Part shown: positions 23,512 to 34,560 of the stretch, piece by piece | Layout: each line of letters opens with the position of its first letter | How positions within the stretch are numbered: position 1 is the stretch's first letter | DNA from: Heliocidaris erythrogramma | Lineage: Eukaryota > Echinodermata > Echinoidea > Camarodonta > Echinometridae | NCBI GenBank assembly: GCA_025617745.1 | Contig: CM046866.1 | Span: 12,283,725 to 12,347,724 of the forward strand | Direction: 5' to 3' | DNA length: 64,000 bases | The notes under the pieces: model-generated | What the model saw: the letters and a program-made list of their open reading frames with translations, nothing else | What the model was told of the DNA's origin: nothing | Database searches by the model: none | Translations under genes and position numbers: made by a program

Positions 23512-24390
23512 CAAAGATGCTGCGAACTGCTTTCTTATATTGCAATCTCAATTCTGTACACTCAACAGGTTTCAGTAAGAAAATTGCAAACACATCGGCC
23601 GTGCACACTCTTGAAAACTTGAAAAGTTTATGAAAATGTTCAGTATTTCATACAAATTAAGATACCTTTCATTTTTAATTCTCTTTTAAATATTAAGTTT
23701 TTCTCCTTGCGAAATAGCCTTAATGCTGCACGGAGCGGGCGCATGCGCTTATGGTATGGGAGGATTCTAAGTTCATGGTTCCCCTTTACTGATTTTTCAC
23801 GCAATACTTCCTGCATTCTGATGTATGTGGGAAACTTTCAACGAAACTGATTATGCAAATGAGAAAAAGGATATTGGGAGTGCCGCCCTTCAATTTCCAA
23901 TAAGATTATGATGAGCATTTGCGTCGTCGTGTAGAGCTACAGGTATTACAGTTGTTTCTCCATTAACTTTGTTGGGTGATCAAATTGCCTCTTCACACAG
24001 TTTCCACGGTTTTATAGTAGCTTCCTGAAAAAACACATGGTCTCCGAAACGAAAAATAATAATTATGAAAATACCGTTCCCTTTATATCTACAAAATAAT
24101 ATACAACAAAAAAGTTATTTCAGGAAATATCGTAAGGGCGTTGTTTAATTGTAATGTATATTCAAATTATCTTAGATGGATTTCCGATGTTTAACAACTC
24201 CAATGTCTTTTAAATTCATGTTTGACTTCAATGTTTGTATTGATTTGGTGTTGATTAATACTCAAATAGATTGACATGTATTTCAATTCAGTTCAATGAT
24301 GGTTTATTTACCGAACCAGGAACGTGCATGGTGCATATCATTTTACATGAATAGCAGCAAAAGCTGGATTACTTGTGTTTAAATGTGGTT
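23512..24390. other. AT-rich non-coding stretch
   Basis: Nothing recognised. Confidence 0.5.
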
Positions 24391-24472
24391 ATAATCATAA
24401 TAATAATAATAATAATATTAAGAAGAAGAAGAAGAAGAAGAAGAAGAAAAATAATAAGAATAATAATAATAT
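24391..24472. repeat. Compound AAT / GAA trinucleotide array
   Basis: (AAT)n, then (GAA)9 or so, then (AAT)n again. The AAT parts could be the tail of a lost SINE. Confidence 0.9.
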
Positions 24473-24595
24473 AAATTAAATTTTGAACGTGTTTTTTATA
24501 AGATATCGATATTAAAAAGAAACAAACATACATGTACTAGAAGAAGGCGATAAAAACGGAATTCCGATTTGGTAAGAAAATGATTAAGATATTGC

Positions 24596-24800
24596 ACATT
24601 GATCTGTAACATGATTGAGGGTTTGAAGCCCAGCCCGGCACTAACCTTCTTTGGCAAGACAATTATCCACATTTGCCACTCTCCACCCAGGTGTAAATAG
24701 GTGGTTACCCGATATGCGAGAGCGCTACATATTCGACTGCGGTAATTATATTGGAGCGCCAGGAACGTCAAAACGTGACGGATATGACCGCAATACAATT
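24596..24800 (+). mobile_element. SINE fragment (GGTACC/CACCCAGGTGT family)
   Basis: Contains GAGGGTTTGAAGCCC (box B-like), CTTTGGCAAGACA, then GCCACTCTCCACCCAGGTGT, in the same order as the copies at 49.6 and 61.6 kb. After about 24720 the similarity fades. Confidence 0.6.
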
Positions 24801-25770
24801 ATAATTAGTACAGCAAGATTATAAGAAATCCAATTATTCACAGGCGAATTTGATTCCATTTAGAAACGAGTACCGTAATGATTCAAAGACAAGGGTAATA
24901 ACAACATCGTGCAGACATTCATGGCTACAGTGATTAATCATTTAATTGATTGATTGGTTTTTCTCCGCTTTATCCGTCATTTACTCGGTTTGAGGGCTTT
25001 GCTGGAGCAGAAGTCTCGCTGTCACGGAATCAAATTTCTCCCGACATTTTAATTTGAATTAGGTACGCCGAGCAATCCATCATTTTAATTGGCTGGATCA
25101 AAGTAGTAGCTGTATCATTCCGCACTCTCCTGACATGGCTTCACGGACCTGTTAGTATATGGGCATTAAATGTCCCACGCGCCATCAAGTGCATGTTGTC
25201 AAGTTCCGAACATATAAACATGACATCCAATAATGTCATTTCACTTTAAACTAGGTCTTATCTTTAATGTGTCATAATTATATGCTAAAATCTTAGATGC
25301 GGTCGGTATATAACGTACGGCGCAAAATAGCTTGGAGTTTCCCATCTATATCGATGGGCGTAACACATCTGCAAGAGAAGTATAACTCCATGAGTTGGCC
25401 TTGATCATGTGGCATTTTCCCTCCCCAATAATCCCAGAAATGTTGACTTCGTAAGATAACACCCCCAATTTAGGGTAATTACGTATAGACGAGTCTCTAT
25501 AAGCTTCCAAATAGCATTGGTAATTATTGCCCTGTCCTCCATGTTATGCTTCGGTTCAAAACCTTTGGCTCACCCCCGCCCCCCCCCCCCCCCTCCTCTG
25601 GTCTGAAAAGGGGTTTTAATACGCCCCTGGAGTGAAGTCACCATCACAATACTAAAGAAAGCTGAGGACTATGGTTTAAAGCAAGATTTTTATTCACTTT
25701 CCGGACATAGTTTTACGATCGAAGATCAAGCGTCAAACTCATGCATAAAAGAAATGACTTAGTTTTCTTT
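24801..25770. other. Non-coding stretch with a C15 run
   Basis: Unique AT-rich DNA. At 25560-25630 a C run (25579-25593) sits beside TACGCCCCTGGAG, probably the end of a G-run element of the 22.1/59.4-kb type. Confidence 0.4.
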
Positions 25771-25935
25771 CTTTCCCCGCTCCCTCTTTCCAGCCTTCTT
25801 CATCTTATTCTGTTCGTTTACTGGTTTTTGCTCTCTCTCTCTCTCTCTTTCTTTCTCTCTCTCCCCCTCTCTCTCTCCCTCTCTCTTCCTCTCCCCATTT
25901 CTCTCTTTCTCCTTTTTCTTTCATATCTCAATTCA
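25771..25935. repeat. CT-rich microsatellite
   Basis: Polypyrimidine block with perfect CT cores near 25830-25880. Confidence 0.9.
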
Positions 25936-26718
25936 ATAGAACTTAGAGATGTAATGTAAAAATGCTTGCATTTCAATAAGCATCAATTTCTTTTAAAACA
26001 TCGTAATCCATGTCAATTCAGTCCTAGGACGAGAGGACTGCGATTATGGAAATTGTTTCAATTAAACCCTTCAATCAATCAAAAATGCAATTTAGAATGT
26101 GGAATTAATCTAGCTGATTCAAATTTTATCCGATTTGAAATGCCAGATCAAACATCATTCATAACTGAAATAATACAGTCGATGCAGTGTTGGGGTTTTG
26201 AGCTGGTAGATTTATTTTTTTCCGACATCACGAATACTACACCTAAGTTGGATGTGATGTGAAAAAGTAGAGTTTAATTCTCCCGTTATTAAAATTCATG
26301 AAAGATAAAGTATCACAAAAATTACTGACGACGCAGTGTTGAAATCTGGTATGAACAAATTTCCGAAATTTAAAAATGCACTGATGAATTTAGTATCTAG
26401 CTGAATAACAACATCCCATGTTTGGTATAACGCTGATACAATAACATTACTATCTTTCGGACGTAAAATCATGCACAAAACAGAAACAGCAAACAAAGGA
26501 CGGAACGGCATGAATATGGTAGATTTTATTATTCTTGTCATGAAGTCCATTATGATGTCATTCCATTATGACATTAGTCAAAGCCATTAAACAGGTTTAT
26601 AAACTAATCTAAAGGACTTCACGAAGTGGTCCTCCGTCCTCCATTAATCAGCAATCATGTTTGACCGCAGTGACCTAGCTGTTACCATGCTGCCAGGGTA
26701 TATTCCGATCTACCGTAG
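25936..26718. other. AT-rich non-coding stretch
   Basis: Two ~90-codon AT-rich frames, one per strand, without recognisable features. Confidence 0.45.
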
Positions 26719-26965
26719 ATCTCTCTCTCTCTCTATCGCCCTCTCTCTCAACACGATAAGAACTACTTTCGAAAAATAAACTCAAGGGCAATTTCAAAGG
26801 CCTATTGTACTGCCCATAGAAATCAGGTTCGGATTATGTAATACACCATTGTAATGTTCGCACATTTCTAAAGGTGATAGACAGGCTATTGAAATCGTCT
26901 TGAGTTTATTTTTCGAAAGTAGTTTTTATCGCGTTTCTCTCTCTTTCTCTCTCTCTCTCTAGCCT
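26719..26965. mobile_element. MITE inserted in a CT microsatellite
   Basis: CT arrays lie on both sides (26720-26748 and 26935-26962). Between them are inverted arms of about 33 bp: left GATAAGAACTACTTTCGAAA and onward (26754-26786), right its inverse (26899-26930). The ~110-bp interior is non-coding. The simplest reading is that the element landed inside one CT array and split it. Confidence 0.75.
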
Positions 26966-27757
26966 TCTTCATCAGTTCCACCTTTGGCTTTCACTTAAAT
27001 CAATTTCTTCCTACTATCCATCCAAAGTATCCTTCTCATTCTTCTGCTGCTCTTCGACTCGAGCTTTCTCGTCCGAGCCAGATTCTCATTAAACCTCTTT
27101 TGAGTATTTTCCTAACAAGTGTTCCGCCTAAAAACAACTTGCTTAATCTTAACTGAGAAAAAAAAACCGTTTCCGCTGCAATTCAGTTGTATATTGCAAT
27201 ATTCTTCTCAGAAAACCATTCCACAGCTCGCTATATTCACCCCCCCCCCCGAAAAAGCCACGCTTTCCAACGCTTTATGACAGAATAAAAAGCTCCGTCT
27301 GTTTCTTACTTGACAGACTCAAATATAGTATCTCGATGAAAATCTCCCTTCTGTTATTACATATCCTTTGTGCAGTCTATATTTCAACAGGGTTCAACGA
27401 TTTCGGACCGAATTTAAAAAATGACGAGTGAAACGTGAGCGAAAAAATAGCAAAAAACATGCAAAAAGGGAATATAAAAAGAAAGATAATACAAGCAATA
27501 TCTGCGATGATGAATTTCGTTTGTATAATTCATGCAAACGCGCTAGGCGGTAGTCACACCCGTGTTGACGCTGTCCTGTAGCACCGGGTGACATGATCCC
27601 ATGCCCGCGGCCCAGGGCGGTCTTATGGGAGTGATTCCGACAGAATGTGTCGTCAAGTTGCGCTAACAATCAATCTACATTTCGACGGACATGTGACTTC
27701 AGGGTGAATAATCATGCTATATTTATTTTTGCAAACCTTTCTCTCGATATTTTTTCC
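26966..27757. other. Non-coding stretch, nothing certain
   Basis: Holds a C11 run at 27240-27250. A minus-strand frame of ~90 codons at 27.4-27.7 kb has a GC-rich first half and a hydrophobic second half, but no ATG-led start or splice evidence. Confidence 0.4.
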
Positions 27758-28183
27758 CTTCAGTTGAGTACTTTGCTAACTCTTTTTACAGGTTGATTTT
27801 CTGCCTGTATTCGTCTTATTTGAAGATATGACTTTAATCATTGTGTTCGTAGAAGCTTATTAAAGGTGAGAAAGGATATAATTAAAGAGGACTGAGACTT
27901 TAATAGCAGGACAAACTTTTTTGTAATACTGCCTTCAGTATACCAATGAAAATGATACTACATTTTCTTCAGCTGAGTATTTTGAAACCTTTTTACAGGT
28001 TGTTTTTCTGCCTACATTCCTCTTATTTAAAGGTTTGACTGTAGGGGTGATATCATTGTATAAACATAGAAGCTTATTGTAGGTCAGAAATATTTATAAT
28101 TCAAGTGGATTGAGATTTTAATACCAGGAGGGGATTTTGTATACTGCCTTTATAAGTACTCTGATGAAAATGATACCACATTT
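27758..28183 (+). repeat. 209-bp tandem duplication
   Basis: Two copies, starting CTTCAGTTGAGTA and CTTCAGCTGAGTA, share the landmarks CTTTTTACAGGTTG, TTTTCTGCCT, AGAAGCTTATT, TACTGCCTT and AATGAAAATGATAC. Each contains an acceptor-like TTTTTACAG and a possible donor about 75-85 bp later, but the copies differ by indels that are not multiples of three, so a duplicated exon is unlikely. Confidence 0.75.
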
Positions 28184-28257
28184 GAAATTTCATCCTGATT
28201 ATTGCCACTTCAAAATGGTTCGAGTAAGCAATATCACAGTCACACCATTGAGGCCGA

Positions 28258-28402
28258 CACCGTTTCATAAAACCATTTTTAAATGACAAGTTACGATAGT
28301 TGTTATAAGCTACTGAAATCATGGAATTTGAATGGCTAAGAACAAATCTGTCATAGATCTGCAGCAGTTGTTGTGGATAACAAGTTTTATGAAAGTACGG
28401 GG
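28258..28402 (-). mobile_element. MITE family GGGGAGCGTTTCAT, copy 2 (diverged)
   Basis: Ends CCGTTTCATAAAACC and TTTTATGAAAGTACGGGG are imperfect inverted repeats. The core TTGTTATAAGCTACTGAAAT and GAATGGCTAAGAACAAAT match copy 1. The arms are a variant of the family (AACTTGT type instead of CAAGCG type). Confidence 0.7.
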
Positions 28403-28544
28403 CCCAGACCGACAAAAGACTGAAACAAAATTACATTATGCACCGAATAGCCAATAATCGGTGGGTTTGCAATCGGTATATAGAGTCGGTTGGGCGATGA
28501 GACTGCGGCATAGGTATGTATGTACTATGTATGCCCCGGAGGGT
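28403..28544. other. Short unique spacer
   Basis: Nothing recognised. Confidence 0.5.
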
Positions 28545-28701
28545 GAGTGAAAAAGAGAGAAGGAGAGAAAAAAAGTAGAGGAAGTGGACAGAGGGGTAGA
28601 AGAGTAAGAGAGAGAGGGAGAGAAAAAGAAATTAACCGAGGAATAAAGATAGAAAAACAGAGGGAAAGAGAGAGGGGTAGAGAAAGGTATACTAGAGGGG
28701 G

Positions 28702-28733
<32 letters not shown>

Positions 28734-28775
28734 AGAAAGAGAGAGGGAGAGAGAGAGAGAGGGAGAGAGAGTAGA
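28545..28775. repeat. GA-rich polypurine tract
   Basis: Purine-only plus strand for most of its length. Confidence 0.9.
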
Positions 28776-29499
28776 GGGGTGAGATGGACGAAACATGAAC
28801 ATGTTATCCTGCACCTATTTCTGTTTTCACCCCCCCCCCCCATAGTCATATTATTTCATTTTTTTAAATTTCTCCTCTAATCACTTACTTCTTTTTATAT
28901 CTTTCTTTCTCTTTCTCTCTCTCTCTCTTCAAGATGTTAAGCCACGTCTACAAAGCATTATCATAATGAATTTCTTAGAAATTTACATTAATATAATGCA
29001 CATAATGTAAGACTTATATTCTAATTTTTAGAGTTCCTTTTCAGAGTTCAAGCAAAGTATTTTCCATCACGGTCATCATCAGTCGTTTCAGAGATATTAA
29101 AAGATGTAACGAAGACATAATTAAAGACGAGAGAAGAATGCGTTTTCAAATTGGATCGTAACTCTTTGTACCGTAATGTTGTCGCACTAGCATAAGGCAC
29201 CAAGTAATTTGTCATGAAAGGGAGATGACAAGAGGTTGAAGATAATATTATCACAAGACCTTGGTCAATTACTGAAGTTTTTTTTTGTTCTTTAAGAAAA
29301 GCAGTTTCTTCTATCAAGGTTAATTTCAAAAGCGCTTTCTCGATCGTGACCTGTTTCAGCAAGTACCAGTCCTGTTTGAAATCACCATGGAAACGACTAA
29401 ATCACAATCTTAGGTTGAAAGGCTCGAGATCTGTCTCCATGGTGATGGCATGGTTCGTAGTCGGTCCATGGTGAAATAAAATGAGGGATAGAAATGGGA
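28776..29499. other. Non-coding stretch with one unexplained frame
   Basis: Includes a C12 run (28830-28841) and a short CT array (28908-28929). The minus strand has a 104-codon, ATG-led, non-repetitive frame (29048-29362) starting MLKQVTIEKALLKL. No splice or family evidence supports it. Confidence 0.35.
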
Positions 29500-29569
29500 G
29501 AAATACATGAGAGGGGAAGGAAGGATTTAAAGAGATGAATAGGTAGAAGAGGGGAGACAGAAAGAGAGA

Positions 29570-29608
<39 letters not shown>

Positions 29609-29645
29609 GGAGAGAGGGAGAGAGAGAGAGAGAGTGTGTGTGTTT
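29500..29645. repeat. GA microsatellite ending in GT
   Basis: Long GAGA arrays followed directly by GTGTGTGTGT. Confidence 0.9.
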
Positions 29646-29819
29646 AAATGTTGAGTGGGAGCGAGAATGAGAATGAGAGGAATTCCATGATTGAATGTCA
29701 TCGATATAAAGTGATCGGATTTGACTTTCTCATCGTCTGCTTGAAATGCATGAATGTCCAAATCAGACCTGCGTTTATGGTGACGTATTGGAGGATAGAT
29801 AACCCAAAGAAAGGAAGCA

Positions 29820-30095
29820 CCTTATCGCATGCTTACAGGTGGATGACATGCTTCAAGGCTGAAAGACATCTGTCTTGTCCTACTGCACCAAAGTAACCCT
29901 TATTTCTCTGTTTATCTATCTGTCTGTTTGTCTGTCTGACTTTTCAAACCAGACCCATGTTATGCATGTAGGCCTGCAAGATGAGGGATAGATTTTCCAC
30001 ATAAAGGTCAAACCCGATACAATGCTTACAGGTGGCTGACACGCTTTTCAAGGTTGAAAGTCATCTGTCTTCTTCGACCCCATCAAAATATCTAG
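29820..30095 (+). repeat. Direct duplication, ~193-bp spacing
   Basis: GCTTACAGGTGGATGACATG at 29831 and GCTTACAGGTGGCTGACACG at 30024, each followed by TTCAAGGYTGAAAG and CATCTGTCTT. The copies run on for about 70 bp. Confidence 0.7.
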
Positions 30096-30104
30096 CCCCA
30101 TTTT

Positions 30105-30400
30105 CTGTCTATCCGTCTCTTTCTCTCTTCATCTTTTTTAAAATGTATTTGTATTTCTTCCCCTCTCCTTTTCCCTTTGTATATTTCTCCATTCACCCCC
30201 CTCCCCCAATCTTCAGATATATCTTGCTTTCCTATATAACTTCCTTTCTTTACGATTACCCACTCTCCTTCTCTACGATGCATTTTGTCCCCACCCCTCC
30301 TCCCATCCTCTCCCTTTCTTTATCTCTCTCTCTCTTTCTTTCTTTTCTCTCTGATTTTACTCTTTCTCTCTCTATCTCTCCCCCTCTCTCTCCATTTCAT
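30105..30400. repeat. CT-rich block
   Basis: Interrupted polypyrimidine, giving a 169-codon Ser/Pro/Leu artefact frame (the longest frame in the window). Confidence 0.85.
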
Positions 30401-31425
30401 CTAGCATATATAACCTTACCAGTTTCAACCTTTATCTACGTACTTGTTTTCTACCTGTTGTCTGTACAGCCTCCTTTCAATACACCCTTATCAATAAAAA
30501 TTACGCAAACAAAGGTATACAACTTGATTGGATCTTTTTAAAACATGTATAGAGCATATGCATAATAAATCCGCCCTTTCGTAATCATGCACTCAGCGGA
30601 AATACCCCAAAAGACAAAAAAAAAACACACATAAGGAACGGTAAAGGCAAATGCGCCATAATGAAATACTGTAGCTCATCATGATAGACGGGTGTGGTGT
30701 CCACGTTTCTCCAGTTTATGCCTTATGGCTATACCTTTCCCCCAAGCGGGAATTGTGCCATCACTCGGTCATTCATTTTGATAGTTACATGAATTACATT
30801 ATCTTGCAACGAAATCCCAACCACGAAATTTAAAGGTTACACTCTGGCAAAGACGGAATATACAAATTCCCGCTGGATCAAACGAATGTGTTATGTTTCG
30901 GGACTACAAGTAAATGATGTATGCCAAACGATTTCAGTTGAAAATGAACTACAACTGAGAAATATGCAAAGTGTGAGTCGTCCAGACCCAACCCGTGGTG
31001 GATGTGCAAATTGGAGTTGTGTGTTTTTGAAGGAAAGTGATATCCAGGCAAGTTGCAATAAGTTTGTTTACATGTTTGCTGGTTTAAAGTCATCTAGTGC
31101 ACGATACATAATTCAGATTTAAACCAGTTTATCCCGAAATCGCACTTCCTGTACAAGTTAGTAGAAGAGTAGGTTTTAAAGACAGTCATGGGTTGTTTCG
31201 GGGGATTTCATCTCATTCGGCCATTTGTCAGCGAGAACGGATTTTACTTTATAAGACCGACAGATCTTACGTAAAGTGCACAACCTCCGCCCACTTTAAA
31301 ACAACCGCCCCGTAAAGTAATGTCACCCTCATAAATTTTGAATTCGAAGGATGGCCGAATGGTTTCCGAGTCTCTCGCAGCGTGGCGAGTTCCAGGTGGG
31401 AAACGAGTTTCGCTGCGTGCAAAAC

Positions 31426-31427
<2 letters not shown>
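30401..31427. other. AT-rich non-coding stretch
   Basis: Nothing recognised. Confidence 0.5.
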
Positions 31428-31471
<44 letters not shown>

Positions 31472-31893
31472 TTACATGGCTTTACTTCCGAGGACAACTA
31501 TTGTTCCTCTATTGTTACTCGTCCTCGGACAGTCGACGGAATAAGGCATAAATTCATTGTTCGACGTTCGAGGACTATTGTCCGCCTTCCGAGGACCATT
31601 GTTGTCATGATTTTTTTTTTGTTCTCTGTCCGAAAATGTCCTCGGACATAATGCTAAACAAACGCACACACACACACACCCTCACACAAACACACACCCT
31701 CTTACATACATTGATTTGTGGGGAACTGTATTGTTTTCTCCTATTGTATTTTTTACCCCACAAGCACTTCTCCTATTGCATTTTGTACCCCACAAGCATG
31801 ACGGAATAAAGGCCATCATTGTGTCTTTTGTTCTCTGTACCCCACAACTGCATGTATGTAAGAGCACACACACCCTCACACACACCCACAGAC
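31428..31893 (+). repeat. CA arrays separating two hairpin-forming modules
   Basis: Order: (CA)n at 31428-31468; module 1; CA-rich 31664-31698; module 2; CA-rich 31864-31892. Module 1 carries TCCGAGGAC (31487, 31588; variant 31567) and its exact complement GTCCTCGGA (31521, 31638). Module 2 carries TTGTGGGG (31716) and its exact complement CCCCACAA (31756, 31788, 31840). Outside the arms the modules share a scaffold: CTATTGT, GACGGAATAA, ATTCATTGT or ATCATTGTG, and TTTTGTTCTCTGT just before the last arm. The arms differ completely between modules yet stay complementary within each. Confidence 0.75.
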
Positions 31894-33239
31894 AACTTTG
31901 CATTGGTAATTCCACAAAGTCCAATGTATGCCCATTATGACACAATTAATGTACATGGAATCAGACGAGAGTATATGTCTTTAAGCGCGTGAAGTATCGA
32001 ACGAGTATACTGCGTTAACAATGCACATGCTTTATGAGAAATGTAATTCGAGACACGTTCAGTGTTCATGACATTCTATTGAGAAATTGAGTTTGACATC
32101 CTTCTAGAAAATAACTGCAATCATTTTTACATGCTGGAACTCAATTAACCCGTTACTTTGGCTGTGCCATTTTCTGAAAAAAATAATAACCATGTGACTT
32201 TAATATCAGCACATGTTAGCTATAAGTATGGCCTCGAACCTTTTTACAAATCACAAATGTCATGTATACATAGTAAATAAAAAAAGAAACAAATAACCAT
32301 TGATTAGCAGAAACATTGTACATTGTAGGTATAGCGTACAAATTATTCAATGTACATTGGAAGTACTGATTTTTGATAGCAGCAGAAAAAAAAAATCAGA
32401 TTCAGTACTAATGTGAGATCTGAGCGATTAAAGAAGAGCGTCCAAACAGAAAGAGGGAATTTCTGGCACTAACTTTGGGCCTTATTTCTTCTTCTTTTTT
32501 AAAAAAGATTTTTGCATTTTGAGAATATGCAAATCATGGTTCTCTTAAGAAGCTATGGTAGTTTTTGATGTTAACCCTGTGAATCCTAGGGCATCCCGGG
32601 CGGTAATTGTGGTGGAGGCTCCTCATTCGAAATATCTGTGGGCCAATCCCTATTTTTTAATGACAAAATGTAAACTTTTAATCTTTCAAAATATGAAGAC
32701 CTGAAAACCTGAAAACCTGAAGAAATAAAAAACACATTAAAGATTCATTTAAAATGGTAAATTCAAAAACAATCTAGGAACTATTAAGTTGGTCTGGGCA
32801 TAGTGACGGATCGGGGATTAAGCCTTGTCGGCAAATGTGAAAATCCCCCTTCTTTCTCTCTCTCTTTCTTTCTCTTTAATTCACTTTCATTCTCTTTTGA
32901 ATTTTCTTTTCTTGTGCACATATCTCGCAATCTCATTGTGTTTGTTTCATACCATTTAATCAAATTAAATTGGTAACAATTTCACTGTACTCATAGAATT
33001 ATCAGACAACATGCCAGGCCTTGTAAATCGATATCACTCTCTTTCTCTTTTCTTTTCTCTATATACATGTACCTCGCTCCATTCTCCCATATAACTTCTA
33101 CAACTGTTCTCATATGATATTCCCTTTATCCCCAAAACCCGCGGAAATATACCGGAATATTCTTCCCAGGATAATGTAATTGGGAGCTTGTACACGCGTA
33201 TCGCTTTCGTCGTGATCCTGTTAGGACAGTCACAACGAC
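31894..33239. other. AT-rich non-coding stretch
   Basis: Short CT tract at 32845-32880, otherwise nothing recognised. Confidence 0.5.
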
Positions 33240-33560
33240 GAAATGGGACCTTGGGTTGAGAAGAGACAGGATATCGCATGTCGCGAAAATTGAAATTCTG
33301 TTTTGCAAGAAACGGCGTTTAGGAAAGTAAAAACCTTCTGTCCATGTTGCATGCAGCTCAGAGGTTACTAAATTTGAGGATGATCGATGGCGAAGGCTGC
33401 AGTATCAGGGAATTTTCGATGAGCATTCGCAAGTTGTGAGGATCAGGACCAAATTGTTTCATTTGTTTTGTCTTTTCATTTTGTTGAAAATGGTAAAATG
33501 GTTTTTTCGGTTGCGATAGTATATCGCAATCTCTATCCCTACTGAAATTATAATCACTGA
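33240..33560 (-). repeat. Pair of diverged direct repeats
   Basis: On the minus strand two segments about 260 bp apart share AATTTCA, TGCGATATMCT, CAACCSAA and CCATTT in the same order and spacing. The right-hand copy opens an 81-codon frame that continues to about 33034, but its relation to the other copy argues for a dispersed repeat, not an exon. Confidence 0.35.
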
Positions 33561-33756
33561 AATCATTCATCTACACTGATTAGCAACGGTGGCAATAGTG
33601 CTGTGTACTAATTTTTTGAGATTTTTTTCTCCACTATTTCCAATTTTTTATAATTTTACCCTTTGGATATATATATTTTCTCCTCTTCATTCTCTCTCTT
33701 TCGAGCCCTGCGTTCTTTTATTTTATTTCATTTTTTTTTCATTTCCTTTATTTTCC

Positions 33757-33910
33757 ATTTTCAACAGAATATAACAACGTAATTACATCATAATTTCATG
33801 AAACATTTTTCAACAAAATATAACGTTATTACATCGTAAATAATATCATGAACCATTTTCAACAATATAAGGACAAACGTAAATACATCCTAAATAATAT
33901 CATGAACAAA
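33757..33910 (+). repeat. ~50-bp tandem repeat, three units
   Basis: Each unit reads TTTTCAACA, then ATATAAC or ATATAAG, then a TTACATC/AATACATC block and TCATGAA. AT-rich and moderately diverged. Confidence 0.75.
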
Positions 33911-34086
33911 ATGCATGTAATAACAATAATTTTCATTCAGCGTAATTTTCAAAGATAATTATAATAAATAAATGCTGAAAATGGAGGGGAATGCTAAAAA
34001 GCATAGCTTTTATTATGTATAGTATCCCTTTTTTCTTTGGCACTCTCTATTTCGTCCTTCGATCTCTGTCTCTGTCACTCAATTTT

Positions 34087-34122
34087 TGCATGTGTGTGTG
34101 TGTATGTGTGTGCGTGTGTGTA
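34087..34122. repeat. (GT)n microsatellite
   Basis: Interrupted GT array. Confidence 0.9.
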
Positions 34123-34312
34123 TTCGTGACTGTCTTTATCTCTCGCTAGTTATCGGTCCCTCTAGATATTCAGCTTAATCATGTTCATATAACCAAGATA
34201 AGTAGGCTATAAAGTACCCCCCCCCCCCCAATTTTTTGTATGGTAAAGCTTTAACTTAAAGTAACTCTTTTTCTTACTTCTTACATAGCTACCTATAACA
34301 TATGTTCACACT

Positions 34313-34560
34313 ATGAAAAACGTCAGTAACAAATATTTTACCTATAGTATAGGGCGTCAATTCATCTTGGGGGTGGGGGACGCATTATTAAATGAGAGGT
34401 TTCCGCTCTATAAGAGAAACTGTTCTTTCCAACAATATAGGGGGCATGATCTGCCCCATAAACCGAGTGTCCCTGTATTAAAGAGTTGCGAAATGGACGT
34501 CCCACTTTTCTGGAAACAAAATGGCGTTCGAATTCTTTCTGCTGAGAAGCAGTGATGATA
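34313..34560 (+). repeat. Dispersed repeat, copy 1 (see 38690)
   Basis: Contains GACGTCCCACTTTTCTGGAA, AACAAAATGGCGTTCGAATT and CTTTCTGCTGAGAA, matched by GACGTCTGACTTTTCGGGAA and so on at 38.73 kb. TATAGTATAGGGCGTCAATT and a G-rich patch begin the unit. Confidence 0.6.

Noticed and set aside
29048..29362. 104-codon ATG-led minus-strand frame
   Set aside because: Non-repetitive and protein-like, but with no splice sites, polyadenylation signal or recognisable family. Left uncalled.
30032..30541. 169-codon frame, the longest in the window
   Set aside because: It translates a CT-rich block (Ser/Leu/Pro/Phe runs) with no domain, start context or splice evidence.
31428..31893. CRISPR-like array (regular repeats with spacers)
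   Set aside because: The window is eukaryotic. The repeats are short inverted arms at irregular spacing between CA arrays, not identical direct repeats with unique spacers.
33034..33308. 81-codon minus-strand frame with a possible GAG|GTACAT donor
   Set aside because: Its 5' part aligns with a second segment 260 bp away, so it is better explained as a dispersed repeat.
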